Positions 1 through 11,816 of a stretch of 64,000 nucleotides of DNA are shown piece after piece. This DNA is from Polyangiaceae bacterium (GTDB lineage Bacteria; Myxococcota_A; Polyangia; Polyangiales; Polyangiaceae). The stretch lies in NCBI GenBank assembly GCA_020848455.1, contig JADLAB010000269.1, forward strand, positions 1 through 64,000. Direction: 5' to 3'. Position numbers and translations under genes: made by a program. Under the pieces are notes generated by a model. It was given only the letters and a program-made list of their open reading frames with translations, was not told the DNA's origin and searched no databases. Within the stretch, counting starts at the first letter, position 1, and every line of letters begins with the position of its first letter.

Positions 1-1366
<1,366 letters not shown>

Positions 1367-1374
<8 letters not shown>

Positions 1375-3598
1375 TGACGATGGTCACGCTCGAGCGCTTG
1401 CCCGCGACGACCTGCGCGCCGCTGCCGAACGTCTTGCCGTCGTCCGTGCGGCAGCTGATCGACACGGCGCCCTCGGGTAGCTCGGGGATCACGGTCGGCG
1501 TCGGGCCGTAGGAGCGCCCGTTCACGCTCACGTTGCAGTAGCCGCCCTTGGCGTTCACCGACAAGGCGCCGGTCGCCTTGACCGCGGGCGGCGGCGGGGG
1601 CGCCGTGTCGGTCCCGGCCGGCGCGGCGCTGCTCGCCGTCGGGTCCTTGCGCAGCTGCCGCTCGATGGTCTTCACGTCGCCCTTGGCGACCGTGAACGTG
1701 ACGCTCTCGGGCGCGAAGCCCACGGCCGACAGGGCGATCTTGTGCTCGCCGGGCGACAGCCCCTCGAGCCGGTCGCCGTTCAGCACGATGGGCTTGCCGT
1801 CGAGCCACACCCGCGCCGGCGGCGTCACCTTGAGCACCACCGTGACGCTGCCCGTGTCGAGCACCGGCGCGATGGTGCGGTCCGCGTCGCCCGTCTTGAT
1901 CGTCAAGGTCTGGATGTGGGAGACGTGGTCCTTCTTCGTCAGCTTGACCTCGACCTCGCGGTCGTAGGGCAGCTCGATGGTGGTCGGCGTCGTCGCCTTC
2001 TGCAGCTCGCCGTTGAGCCACACGTCGCAGCCCGCCGGCGAGCTGTTGATGGTGAGCTTGGCCTTCTGCTGGGCCGTGGCCGTCGTCGCCCCGCTCGTGG
2101 CGCCCAGGGCTGCGCTCGTCGTGTCGCCTGCCGAGGCACTGCCGTCCGAGCTGCCGCGCAGGGCGAGGAACGCCACGAGGCCGATGACGGCGACCGCCCC
2201 GGCCCCGGCCAGGAGCGGCAGGCGACTCTTCTTGGGCGCGGCGGCGGCGTCCGCGGCGCCGAGCGTCGCGGCGATCGTCGTGCTGCGACCGGTGGACGTA
2301 CCGCCGTACATGGCCTCCTCGGCCGCGTGCTGGGTCGCCACCTGATCCGCGAGCTGCTTCAGGTCCTGGAGGCTCTCCTTGCTTTCGGCGATCTTGTCGC
2401 CGAAGAGCTCCTTCATCCAGTTGGCGAGGCCGGTCTTCGAGGCCGCGATGCGCTCCTCGCGCACGAAGTCCTCGCAGTCGGCGAGCATGTCGCGCGCGCT
2501 CTGGTAGCGGCGGTCGCGGTCCTTCTCGAGGGCGCGGAGCACGATGCGCTCGAGCCCGGGGGGGTAGTGCGGCCGCACCTGCGTCGGGCGCGGGTACTCC
2601 CGCTCGCAGATCAGCCGCAGCGTCTCGTAGTCGCTCGGCGCCTTGAACAGGCGGCGCCCCGTCGTCAGCTCGAAGAGCACGATGCCGACCGAGAAGATGT
2701 CGCTGCGATGGTCGATCTCCTGTCCGGCCGCTTGCTCCGGCGACATGTAGGGCACCTTGCCCTTGAGCTGCCCCGCGTTGGTGCGCTCGCCGGCCGCCGC
2801 CTCGACGCTCTTGGCGATGCCGAAGTCGACCACCTTCACGTGACCGCTGAAGGTCACGAGCACGTTCTGCGGCGAGACGTCGCGGTGGACGATGTCGAGC
2901 GGCGAGCCGTCCAGGTTGCGCTTGTCGTGGGCGTAGCCGAGGCCGGCGCACACGCCCATGATGATGTTGAGCGCGTGCTCCAGGGGGAACTCGACCTGGT
3001 TCACGCGCTTCATGGCGCGCACGATGGAGCGGATGTCCTCGCCCGCGATGTGCTCCATCGCGATGTAGTAGGTGCCGTCCACCTCGCCGACGTCGAAGGT
3101 CTGGCAGATGTTCGGGTGATCGAGGGTCGCGGCGACGCGAGCCTCGTGCACCAGCATCTCGACGAAGGCGTGGTCGCGCGTGAACTGCGGCAGGATGCGT
3201 TTGATGACGACGAGCTTCTCGAAGCCGGCCACGGCGCGCTGGATGGCGAGGTAGAGCTCGGCCATGCCGCCGGTCGCGAGCTGGCGCACCAGGGTGTACT
3301 TGCCGAACTGGCGCGGCAGCACGAGCGGCGCGGGCCCCGGGTTGGACGCCGAGCCGGGCGCGCCGGGCTGCGAGGTCGCCGAGACGCCGGCCTGCGAGGG
3401 AACGCTCGGCTGCGACGGGAAGCTCGGCTGCGACGGGAACCCGGGGTGCGAGGGCAGGCCCGGGTGCGAGGGCAGGCCCGGGTGCGAGGGAAGGCCCGGG
3501 TGGGACGCGGTGTCGCCGCGCAAGCCGTCGACGCTGGGTCGAGACGAGTTGGGCGCCCCAGCGGGACGCGTCGGCGGTATCCCCGAGCCGCTCTGCAT
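1367..3598 (-). CDS. Membrane Ser/Thr protein kinase with C-terminal PEGA domains
   Basis: A 743-residue kinase. Starting at the ATG at 3598 (MQSGSG) keeps the low-complexity N-terminus and drops an unlikely Arg-rich extension. Order: a Pro/Gln/His-rich head with SHPGLP hexapeptide repeats (about 32-68), the kinase domain (about 98-365), one membrane segment (about 459-479), then beta-rich PEGA-type repeats to the end (about 508-743). The ATP lysine is in VVIKRI. The catalytic loop reads HRDVSPQN, with Ser where most kinases have Lys, a variant common in myxobacterial kinases. DFG is intact. The layout puts the PEGA part outside the cytoplasm, where it may contact the envelope (inference). 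It is divergent from polA, with about 300 bp between the starts. Confidence 0.9.
3441..3512 (-). repeat. 18-bp tandem repeat coding SHPGLP in the kinase N-terminus
   Basis: Three near-identical 18-bp units (3441-3458, 3459-3476, 3477-3494), with core CCCGGGTGCGAGGGCAGG as written on the plus strand, and a fourth degraded unit. They encode SHPGLP hexapeptides, followed in the protein by the diverged SHPGFP, SQPSFP and SQPSVP. The unit length keeps the frame, so copy-number change would only lengthen the linker. Confidence 0.8.
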
Positions 3599-3899
3599 GA
3601 TGGCCTGCTGTCCGAATCCTGCGGCCCGTTCGCGCCCCCACCTGACTGGTGCGTGTCCCAAGGCCAGCGGGCGCCACGGCGACCCGCGTCGAAAGCTCTC
3701 GCGCGTGTACCTACAACGGAATCTGCGGAGACGCGACGGCACGCGCCATGCGGCCGCCGCGTCTGCGCCGTGGGCCGCTCACGCGCGGCCCACGACCACA
3801 CTCTATGCGGCCCGCGCTCGGTGCGCAAACCCGGAGCGGAGCGCGCCCGCGGCCGGTGGCCCGTTCCCGCCACCCGGCGCCGTGTTAAGCCCGTCGTCG

Positions 3900-6641
3900 A
3901 TGGCTGCCACCGAGCTCCCGCCGGCGGGTGCGGACGACGTTCTCTACCTGGTCGACCTCTCCGGCTACGTGTTTCGCGCCTACCACGCGATCCCGCCGCT
4001 CACGAGCCCGAGCGGCGAGCCGACCAACGCGACCTACGGCACGCTGACCATGCTGCACAAGCTCGTGGCCGAGCGGCGACCGGCGTACCTCGCGGTCGCG
4101 ATGGACAGCCCGGGGCGCGGCTTCCGCGGTGCGCTCGCGCCGAGCTACAAGGCCCACCGCCCGCCGGCGCCCGAGGACCTCAAGGTGCAGATGGCGCGCT
4201 GCCGCGAGCTCGTCGACGCCTACCACATCCCGGTGTTCTTCGCCGAGGGCTTCGAGGCGGACGACCTCGTCGCGACGGCCGTCCGCGTCGCGCGCGCGGC
4301 CGGCCTCCGGGTCGTCATCGCCTCGAGCGACAAGGACCTGATGCAGCTCGTCGACGACGAGCGCGTCGTCGTCTGGGACCCGAAGGACGACCGCGTCTTC
4401 GGGCCACCGGAGGTGCAGGCGAAGTTCGGCGTGCCGCCCGGCCAGATGCGCGAGCTGCTCGCCCTGGTCGGCGACAGCTCCGACAACGTGGCCGGCGTGC
4501 CGGGCGTCGGACCGAAGACGGCCGCCGCCCTGCTGGCCGAGCACGGCTCGCTCGACGCCATCTTCGCGAACCTCGAGCGCGTGACGCGGCCGAAGCAGCG
4601 CCAGGCGCTCGCCGAGCACGAGGCGGACGCGCGCCTCGCCTACGAGCTCGTCGGCCTGCGCGCGGACGTGCCGCTCGAGCTCGATCTCGCCGCCCTGCGC
4701 TACGGCGGCGCCGACGTCGAGCGCCTGCGCGCGCTCTTCACGGAGCTGCGCTTCACGCGCTTCCTCGACGGGCTCGGAGCGCTGTCGGGGGACGAGGTGT
4801 CGAGGCCCGCGCCGGCCTCGGCGCGCCCGCGCTCCGCCGCCGTGCACGAGGTCCGGGCCCACGTCGTGCTCGAGCTCGGGGTGCTCGAGGCGCTCGCGGC
4901 GCGCGCGCGCAAGGCGGGCAAGCTCGCGCTCGCCGCGCTCGGCTCCCACCCCGAGCCGATGCGGGCCGAGCTCGTGGGCCTCGCCCTCGCCGTCGAGCCG
5001 GGCGCCCCGCACTACGTGCCGCTCGCGCACCGCTATCTCGGCGCGCCGGCGCAGCTCGAGCGCGCCGCCGTCGCGCGCGTGCTCGGCCCGCTGCTGGCCG
5101 ACCCGGCGATCGGCAAGCTCGGCCACGACCTCAAGACGAGCGCGGTGCTCTTGGCGCAGGCCGGCCTGCCCGTGCGCGGCGCGCGCTTCGACAGCTTGCT
5201 CGCCGCCTACCTGCTCGATCCGGAGGCGGTGCACGGCCTCGCCGAGCTCGCGCTGCGCGACGCCCACCTGCGCCTCGCGCCGCTCGAGCTCGAGGCGGGC
5301 AAGCGCGGCCGCCCGGCCGAGACCGTGGCGGTCGCGGCGATCGAGCGCGTGTCCGACTTCGCAGCGGGCCAGGCCGAGGCGCCGCTCGCGCTCGAGGCCC
5401 GCTACGAGCGCGCCCTCGCCGAGGCCGGCCTCGGCAAGCTCTTCACCGAGCTCGAGGTGCCGCTCAGCGAGGTGCTGACGGCGATGGAGCTCGCCGGCGT
5501 GCTGGTCGATCCGGCGCCGCTCGCGAAGCTCGGCGCCGAGCTCGGGCGCGAGCTCGCGGCGCTCGAGGTGCGGGCGCACGAGGCCGCGGGCGAGGCGTTC
5601 AACGTGGGCTCGCCGAAGCAGCTCGAGGCGATCCTGTTCGACAAGCTCGGGCTGCGCCCGACGCGCAAGACCAAGACCGGCCGCTCGACCGACGCCGAGG
5701 CGCTCGAGGGGCTCGAGGACGCACACCCGCTGCCGCGGCTCGTGCTCGAGCACCGCGCCCTCGCCAAGCTGCGCGGCACCTACGTCGAGACCCTGCCGCG
5801 CCTCGTCCACCCCGAGACGGGGCGCATCCACACGCGCTGGGACCAGGCGGTGGCGGCCACCGGGCGGCTGTCGAGCAAGGACCCGAACCTGCAGAACATC
5901 CCGATCCGCTCCGAGCACGGCAAGCGCATCCGCGAGGCCTTCGTGGCGCCGCCCGGCAAGCTCATCCTGAGCGCCGACTACTCGCAGATCGAGCTGCGCG
6001 TGCTCGCGCACCTGTCCGGCGACGAGGTGCTGTGCGACGCGTTCCAGCGCGCGCAGGACGTCCACGTCCGGACGGCGATGGAGGTGTTCGGCGTCGATGC
6101 GGCGGGCGTCACCGCCGAGATGCGCCGCCGCAGCAAGACCATCAACTTCGGCATCATCTACGGCATGGGCTCGCTCGCGTTGAGCAAGCGGCTCGGCATC
6201 CCGCGCGCCGAGGCCGAGCGCTTCATCGCCGCCTACTTCGCGCGCTACGCCGGGGTCGAGCGCTTCATGCAGGAGACGCTCGCCGAGGCGCGGCGCCAGG
6301 GCGGCGTGCGCACGCTGCTCGGGCGGCGGCGCCTGTTGCCCGATCTGGCGAGCTCGAACGGCATGAAGCGCTCCTACGCCGAGCGCATCGCGCAGAACAC
6401 GCCGATCCAGGGGACGGCGGCCGACATCCTCAAGCTCGCCATGGTGCGCCTCGCCGAGCCGGTCGTGCCCGGTGCCCGCATGGTGCTGACGGTGCACGAC
6501 GAGCTCGTGCTCGAGGTCCCCGAGGCGGACGTCGCACGCGCCGCCGAGCGCACCCGGACGGCGATGCAGTCCGTGCTCCCGCTCGCCGTGCCGCTCGTCG
6601 TCGACGTCGGCTCGGGCAAGACGTGGGCGGACGCCCACTAG
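3900..6641 (+). CDS. polA: DNA polymerase I with a probably inactive proofreading domain
   Basis: A 913-residue family A polymerase, the usual full length. The ATG at 3900 gives MAATELPPAG just before the 5' nuclease domain; the frame stays open upstream to 3264 but runs across the divergent kinase start and was rejected. Domains: 5'-3' nuclease (about 14-290, with FFAEGFEADD and the helix-hairpin-helix VPGVGPKTAA), a degenerate 3'-5' exonuclease region (about 320-500), then the polymerase. Motif A is DYSQIELR at about 692, motif B KTINFGIIYG at about 746, and motif C VHDELV at about 864. The exonuclease carries GHDLKTS where E. coli has the metal-binding Asp of the KYD motif, and the first DxE motif is not seen. 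It should serve gap filling and primer removal, without proofreading. Confidence 0.97.
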   Translation: MAATELPPAGADDVLYLVDLSGYVFRAYHAIPPLTSPSGEPTNATYGTLTMLHKLVAERRPAYLAVAMDSPGRGFRGALAPSYKAHRPPAPEDLKVQMARCRELVDAYHIPVFFAEGFEADDLVATAVRVARAAGLRVVIASSDKDLMQLVDDERVVVWDPKDDRVFGPPEVQAKFGVPPGQMRELLALVGDSSDNVAGVPGVGPKTAAALLAEHGSLDAIFANLERVTRPKQRQALAEHEADARLAYELVGLRADVPLELDLAALRYGGADVERLRALFTELRFTRFLDGLGALSGDEVSRPAPASARPRSAAVHEVRAHVVLELGVLEALAARARKAGKLALAALGSHPEPMRAELVGLALAVEPGAPHYVPLAHRYLGAPAQLERAAVARVLGPLLADPAIGKLGHDLKTSAVLLAQAGLPVRGARFDSLLAAYLLDPEAVHGLAELALRDAHLRLAPLELEAGKRGRPAETVAVAAIERVSDFAAGQAEAPLALEARYERALAEAGLGKLFTELEVPLSEVLTAMELAGVLVDPAPLAKLGAELGRELAALEVRAHEAAGEAFNVGSPKQLEAILFDKLGLRPTRKTKTGRSTDAEALEGLEDAHPLPRLVLEHRALAKLRGTYVETLPRLVHPETGRIHTRWDQAVAATGRLSSKDPNLQNIPIRSEHGKRIREAFVAPPGKLILSADYSQIELRVLAHLSGDEVLCDAFQRAQDVHVRTAMEVFGVDAAGVTAEMRRRSKTINFGIIYGMGSLALSKRLGIPRAEAERFIAAYFARYAGVERFMQETLAEARRQGGVRTLLGRRRLLPDLASSNGMKRSYAERIAQNTPIQGTAADILKLAMVRLAEPVVPGARMVLTVHDELVLEVPEADVARAAERTRTAMQSVLPLAVPLVVDVGSGKTWADAH

Positions 6642-6643
6642 AC

Positions 6644-8299
<1,656 letters not shown>

Positions 8300-8403
8300 G
8301 TCTCGGGAGGCTAGGACGCCGGTGGCCGGGCGCGAACAGCGAAGATGCGGCGCGTGCGCTTCCGGCCGCTACGGCGGACAAAACACCGACGCCGCGGTCG
8401 CTG

Positions 8404-8423
8404 CTCCGAGACGGGGCTCGGAG
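8404..8423 (-). terminator. Weak candidate hairpin downstream of rpsT
   Basis: CTCCGAG and CTCGGAG form a 7-bp stem around a 6-nt loop, 38 bp past the rpsT stop in its direction. There is no T-run after the stem, so this may be chance in GC-rich DNA. The rest of 8300-8460 shows nothing else I can support. Confidence 0.25.
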
Positions 8424-8460
8424 GCTCGTGCGATCGCGGCGTGGGTGCGGAGCGCGAGGC

Positions 8461-8730
8461 TCAGCTCGCCTTGCTGGCGGCGTGCAGGCGCGCCGCGAGG
8501 CGGGCCTTCAGGCGCGCGGCGCGCTTCTTCGGGATCGCGTGCTTGCTCGCGGCGCGATCGACGAGCTGGATGGCCGACTTCACGAGGGCGGCCGCGCCGG
8601 TTGCTGCGGTCGTCGCGGCCTCGCGGGCCGTCTTGACCGCACCGCGCACGCGGGCCTTGATGGACCGGTTGCGGGCCGTGCGAGTGATGCGCTGGCGGTT
8701 GCGTTTCTCGGCGGATGCGTGGTTGCTCAT
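8461..8730 (-). CDS. rpsT: 30S ribosomal protein S20
   Basis: An 89-residue, very basic protein with the S20 signature: MSNHASAEKRNRQ at the start, the helical-bundle sequence with SAIQLVD and the C-terminal AARLKARLAA. Length matches the family (about 85-90). S20 binds 16S rRNA in the body of the small subunit. It lies 15 bp behind a small basic gene at 8746-8913 and probably shares its promoter. A purine-rich GAAGG sits a few bases before the ATG. Confidence 0.97.
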   Translation of the reverse strand: MSNHASAEKRNRQRITRTARNRSIKARVRGAVKTAREAATTAATGAAALVKSAIQLVDRAASKHAIPKKRAARLKARLAARLHAASKAS

Positions 8731-8745
8731 GGTGACCTTCGACGA

Positions 8746-8913
8746 CTAGCGCGGCTTCTGACCCTTGGCGTCCGCTGCCTGGGTGTCGTAGCCCTCGGGA
8801 TGCACGGGGAACACGATCGTGCCGTGCGCGCGCGTGTCGCGCTTGCGGCGCTTGCCCGCCGCCTTCTTGCGGCTGGCGCGCCTCATGAACGTCTGCTTGG
8901 TGTTCGAAACCAT
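8746..8913 (-). CDS. Small basic protein cotranscribed with rpsT
   Basis: A 55-residue protein reading MVSNTKQTFMRRASRKK at the start. It has a central Lys/Arg-rich stretch (GKRRKRDTRAHGT) and an acidic, Pro-containing tail with HPEGYDTQAADAKG. The ribosome binding site GAGGAAG lies 4 nt before the ATG. It sits directly upstream of rpsT and downstream of a strong promoter, and the codons show the usual GC-ending bias. I do not recognise a named family. The charge pattern and the S20 neighbour suggest an RNA- or ribosome-associated protein, which is inference. Confidence 0.75.
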   Translation of the reverse strand: MVSNTKQTFMRRASRKKAAGKRRKRDTRAHGTIVFPVHPEGYDTQAADAKGQKPR

Positions 8914-8961
8914 GGCGCTTCCTCGGGCCGATCCGCCGGTGGCGGGGAATCAGGGGCGCGC

Positions 8962-8989
8962 ACTATAGCGCGGTCTTCACGGGTGTCAA
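8962..8989 (-). promoter_or_regulatory. Near-consensus sigma-70 type promoter for the small basic gene and rpsT
   Basis: On the minus strand, TTGACA (8989-8984) and TATAGT (8967-8962) are separated by 16 bp. The predicted transcript starts near 8955, about 40 nt before the small gene. The AT-rich -10 stands out in this GC-rich DNA. Strong constitutive expression would suit a ribosomal protein. Confidence 0.75.
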
Positions 8990-9045
8990 CGCCTCGCCGG
9001 TGGGAGCGTTTGCGCTCCGGGCGGGCGATGCACTAGCTTTCCCCG

Positions 9046-10365
9046 ATGGCGAACGAGCTGTGGCGGCGGGCGCGGACCCTCGTCTGCGTGGGGGCGGCCT
9101 TCGCGGGCGGCGCGCTCTCGGCGGGCGTGGTCTCGGCGAACAACCAGAAGGACAGCCCGTACGCGCCGCTCGACCAGATGGCGCGCGTGCTCGTGCTGAT
9201 GGAGAACCAGTACGTCGACGCCATCGAGCGCGACAAGATCGTCGACGGCGCCATCAAGGGCATGGTGGCCGAGCTCGACCCGCACTCGGCCTACATGGAC
9301 CCGCAGGAGTTCGCGGCCTTCAACGAGGACACGGTCGGGAGCTTCGGCGGGGTGGGCGTCGAGGTCGACTTCCGCGACGACGCAGTGACCGTGATCGCTC
9401 CGATCGCCGACTCGCCGGCCGCCCGCGCCGGCATCCAGAGCGGCGACAAGATCCTGGCCGTCGACGGCACGCTGGTCCGTGGCATGCCCATCGACAAGAT
9501 CGTGCGCTCGATGCGCGGGCCGCTCGGCACGCACGTGAAGCTCACCGTCAAGCGCGCCACCGAGAGCGAGCTCATGCATTTCGACCTCGTGCGCGAGGCG
9601 ATCCACGTCCGCAGCGTCGACGGCAAGCGCCTCGCGAGCGACATCGGCTACCTGCGCCTGAAGCAGTTCCAGAGCGGCACCCACGAGGAGCTGCTCGACG
9701 CCCTCGCCGCCGTGCGCAAGGCGGGCGACGAGGCGCTCGCCGGGCTCTTGCTCGACCTGCGCGACAACCCGGGCGGGCTCATCGACGAGGCCGCGGCGGT
9801 CGCCGACGAGTTCCTGTCGAGCGGCATCATCTTCTCGACGCGCCACCGCGGCGAGGTGGTCGAGGAGGTGCGCGCGCACCTCGGCGGCGCGCTCGTGAGC
9901 CTGCCGGTCGTGGTGCTCGTCAACGAGTACTCGGCGAGCTCCGCCGAGCTCGTGTCGGGCGCCCTGCAGGACAACCTGCGCGCCAAGGTCGTCGGCGCGC
10001 GCACCTTCGGCAAGGGCTCCGTGCAGACCATCTACGAGCTGCCGTCGGGCGCCGGCATGCGCCTGACGACCATGCGCTACTACACGCCGAACGGCCGCTC
10101 GATCCAGGTCTCGGGCATCGCCCCGGACGTCGTGGTCAAGCCGCTCGACGGCGGTCCGGCCGAGGCCTACCGCGAGTCGAGCCTCGAGGGGCACCTCGCC
10201 GGCGCCGCACCGCCCGAGGGCGTGCCCGGCGCGCCGGTGCTGCGCGGCGGCACGCGCCCGCGCTACACGCGCATCGACGACGTGCCGGTCGACCCCTCCA
10301 CGGCCGACGACTACGCTCTCTCGGTCGCGTACTCGATGCTGAAGGCCGCCACGCCGGCGCCGTGA
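9046..10365 (+). CDS. C-terminal processing peptidase (S41 family)
   Basis: A 439-residue carboxyl-terminal protease. An N-terminal hydrophobic segment (about 11-32) is a signal peptide or anchor, so it acts in the periplasm. A PDZ domain (about 95-185) with GVGVEVDF and SPAARAGI precedes the S41 core. The catalytic dyad is visible as Ser in SASSAELVSG (about 300) and Lys in FGKGSVQ (about 323). RDNPGG is the usual core motif. Such enzymes trim the C-termini of envelope proteins or degrade tagged proteins. It is divergent from the rpsT unit and convergent with the serpin gene 4 bp away. A protease beside a serpin is notable, but serpins usually target chymotrypsin-fold or papain-fold enzymes, so I do not claim they interact. 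Confidence 0.95.
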   Translation: MANELWRRARTLVCVGAAFAGGALSAGVVSANNQKDSPYAPLDQMARVLVLMENQYVDAIERDKIVDGAIKGMVAELDPHSAYMDPQEFAAFNEDTVGSFGGVGVEVDFRDDAVTVIAPIADSPAARAGIQSGDKILAVDGTLVRGMPIDKIVRSMRGPLGTHVKLTVKRATESELMHFDLVREAIHVRSVDGKRLASDIGYLRLKQFQSGTHEELLDALAAVRKAGDEALAGLLLDLRDNPGGLIDEAAAVADEFLSSGIIFSTRHRGEVVEEVRAHLGGALVSLPVVVLVNEYSASSAELVSGALQDNLRAKVVGARTFGKGSVQTIYELPSGAGMRLTTMRYYTPNGRSIQVSGIAPDVVVKPLDGGPAEAYRESSLEGHLAGAAPPEGVPGAPVLRGGTRPRYTRIDDVPVDPSTADDYALSVAYSMLKAATPAP

Positions 10366-10369
10366 GGCG

Positions 10370-11623
10370 CTAGAACGCGATGCCCGTCGGGTCCTCGATG
10401 CGGCCCACGAACAGGATGCTCGTCGTGAGCTTGTCGCGGATGAGGAACACGAAGGGGCGGTCGGCGGCGATGCGCGGCGGCATCGAGGTCGTGCCGACGC
10501 CCACGCCGGTCGCGGCCGCCGCCTCGGTCCCCTGCTCGTCCACGCGCACGAAGGCCTCGTGGACGGCGGTCTGGAGGTACAGGTGCGCGAGGTCGGTCGC
10601 CACCATGCCCGAGAAGTCGGCGAGGGCGTCGTCGAAGGCCGTGACCATGCCCATCTGCTGGACGAGCTCCGCGAGCGGGAGGCGCGCGCGCAGCTCGAAG
10701 CGCGGCAGCGCCACCTCGGCCTCGCCCTCGTGGCCGGCGGCGAGCAGCCCGGCGAGGTAGTCCGCGTCGAGCTTCTGCTCGAGCGCCGGCAGGCCGTCGG
10801 GCGCGTCCGGGACGAGCAGCACCATCGACAGCTCGTCGTCCTGGTAGCTCATCTCCACGAACGCGACGCCGTCGTCCTGCCCGTAGCGAAAGGAGCCGTC
10901 CTGCGACATGGTCGGCACCTCGAGCTCGCTGCCGTCGGCGCGCGTGAAGCGCGCGAGGCCCGTGCGGGCGGGGTCGAACTGCTTGGCCCAGTCCGCCTTG
11001 AAGTAGATGGCGTTCGCCGCGACGAGCCGCGTGCCGTCGGTGATCTGCCCGCTCTCGAAGAGCTCGGGGACGCGACCCTGGGTTTGCTCCGCGACCCACT
11101 GGTTGATGACGGCGCGGCCGCCCTCCGGGTCGGTGTCGAAGGCGAGCGGCTGGAGCGGCGCCGCGTAGGCGCCGGTCACGAGATCGAGGAAGGGCTGCTC
11201 GAAGGGCAGGCCCGACTGCCCGAACAGGCGGTTGGCGACGAGCAGCTGGTAGCCGCGCCCCTCGTGCGCGCCGCCGAGGTCGGCGAGCAGAGCGCCGAGC
11301 TCGTGGTGGTAGCTCGCGTCCTCGGCGCCGATGGCGAGCACGGCGCGCATCTCGTCGGCGGTCGCGCCGCGCGCTCCGGCGTAGGTCATGCCGAAGGCCG
11401 CCGACACGCTGAACGGCGAGAAGAAGAGGTTGCCCGGGCTCGCGGCCGCGGCCTGGTAGAGCGCGAGCGCGAAGGCGTTGTTGCCCTCGACGACGGGGGC
11501 GAGCTCGGGCGTGAGCCCCGTCACGACGCGCGGGTCGCGCGGGGGCTCGCTCGAGCAGGCACCCGTGGCGAGCGTGGCGGCGGTGAGCAGGGCGGCGGCG
11601 ACGGAAAGGATGGGCGTGCGCAT
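10370..11623 (-). CDS. Secreted lipoprotein serpin (inhibitory type)
   Basis: A 417-residue bacterial serpin. The ATG at 11623 (MRTPILS) is preceded by GAGG and begins a lipoprotein signal peptide ending TLATGAC, with lipid Cys at 23; the longer upstream frame was rejected. The serpin core runs to the end, with NAIYFKADW and the C-terminal strand DRPFVFLIRD. The reactive-loop hinge reads DEQGTEAAAATG: Thr at P14 and small residues at P12-P9, as in inhibitors that insert their loop. Aligning the GTE hinge with alpha1-antitrypsin puts Thr at P1 and Ser at P1', so the target would be a protease accepting a small residue (inference). It would be membrane-anchored and face the periplasm or outside. 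Confidence 0.95.
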   Translation of the reverse strand: MRTPILSVAAALLTAATLATGACSSEPPRDPRVVTGLTPELAPVVEGNNAFALALYQAAAASPGNLFFSPFSVSAAFGMTYAGARGATADEMRAVLAIGAEDASYHHELGALLADLGGAHEGRGYQLLVANRLFGQSGLPFEQPFLDLVTGAYAAPLQPLAFDTDPEGGRAVINQWVAEQTQGRVPELFESGQITDGTRLVAANAIYFKADWAKQFDPARTGLARFTRADGSELEVPTMSQDGSFRYGQDDGVAFVEMSYQDDELSMVLLVPDAPDGLPALEQKLDADYLAGLLAAGHEGEAEVALPRFELRARLPLAELVQQMGMVTAFDDALADFSGMVATDLAHLYLQTAVHEAFVRVDEQGTEAAAATGVGVGTTSMPPRIAADRPFVFLIRDKLTTSILFVGRIEDPTGIAF

Positions 11624-11660
11624 GAAGGGACCTCGCAGAGGCCGACAGCAAGCCCCGTGC

Positions 11661-11697
11661 CGCACGGCCGCACGGCCGCACGGCCGCACGGCCGCAC
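11661..11697. repeat. 8-bp tandem repeat upstream of the serpin gene
   Basis: Four full copies of CGCACGGC plus CGCAC, in the divergent intergenic region between the serpin and the radical SAM gene. It is GC-only and self-complementary in part (CGGCCG). It may alter promoter spacing if copy number varies; no function is shown. Confidence 0.85.
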
Positions 11698-11816
11698 CGG
11701 GCCCGCGGATCCGGGCACTCGGGGCTGGCACAGCCTGGCACGGTCGCGCCGCGCGGATCGCGGCCGGGCTCGCGCCGCGCGCGCCCGGATGATACGTAGG
11801 CGAGGGGAGACGCTCG

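Noticed and set aside
3264-3899. Upstream extension of polA to 3264
   Set aside because: The extension overlaps the divergent kinase gene and has no similarity to the 5' nuclease domain, which starts right after the ATG at 3900.
9046-11623. Protease and serpin as an enzyme-inhibitor pair
   Set aside because: The S41 protease uses a Ser-Lys dyad that serpins are not known to trap; the convergent arrangement also argues against an operon.
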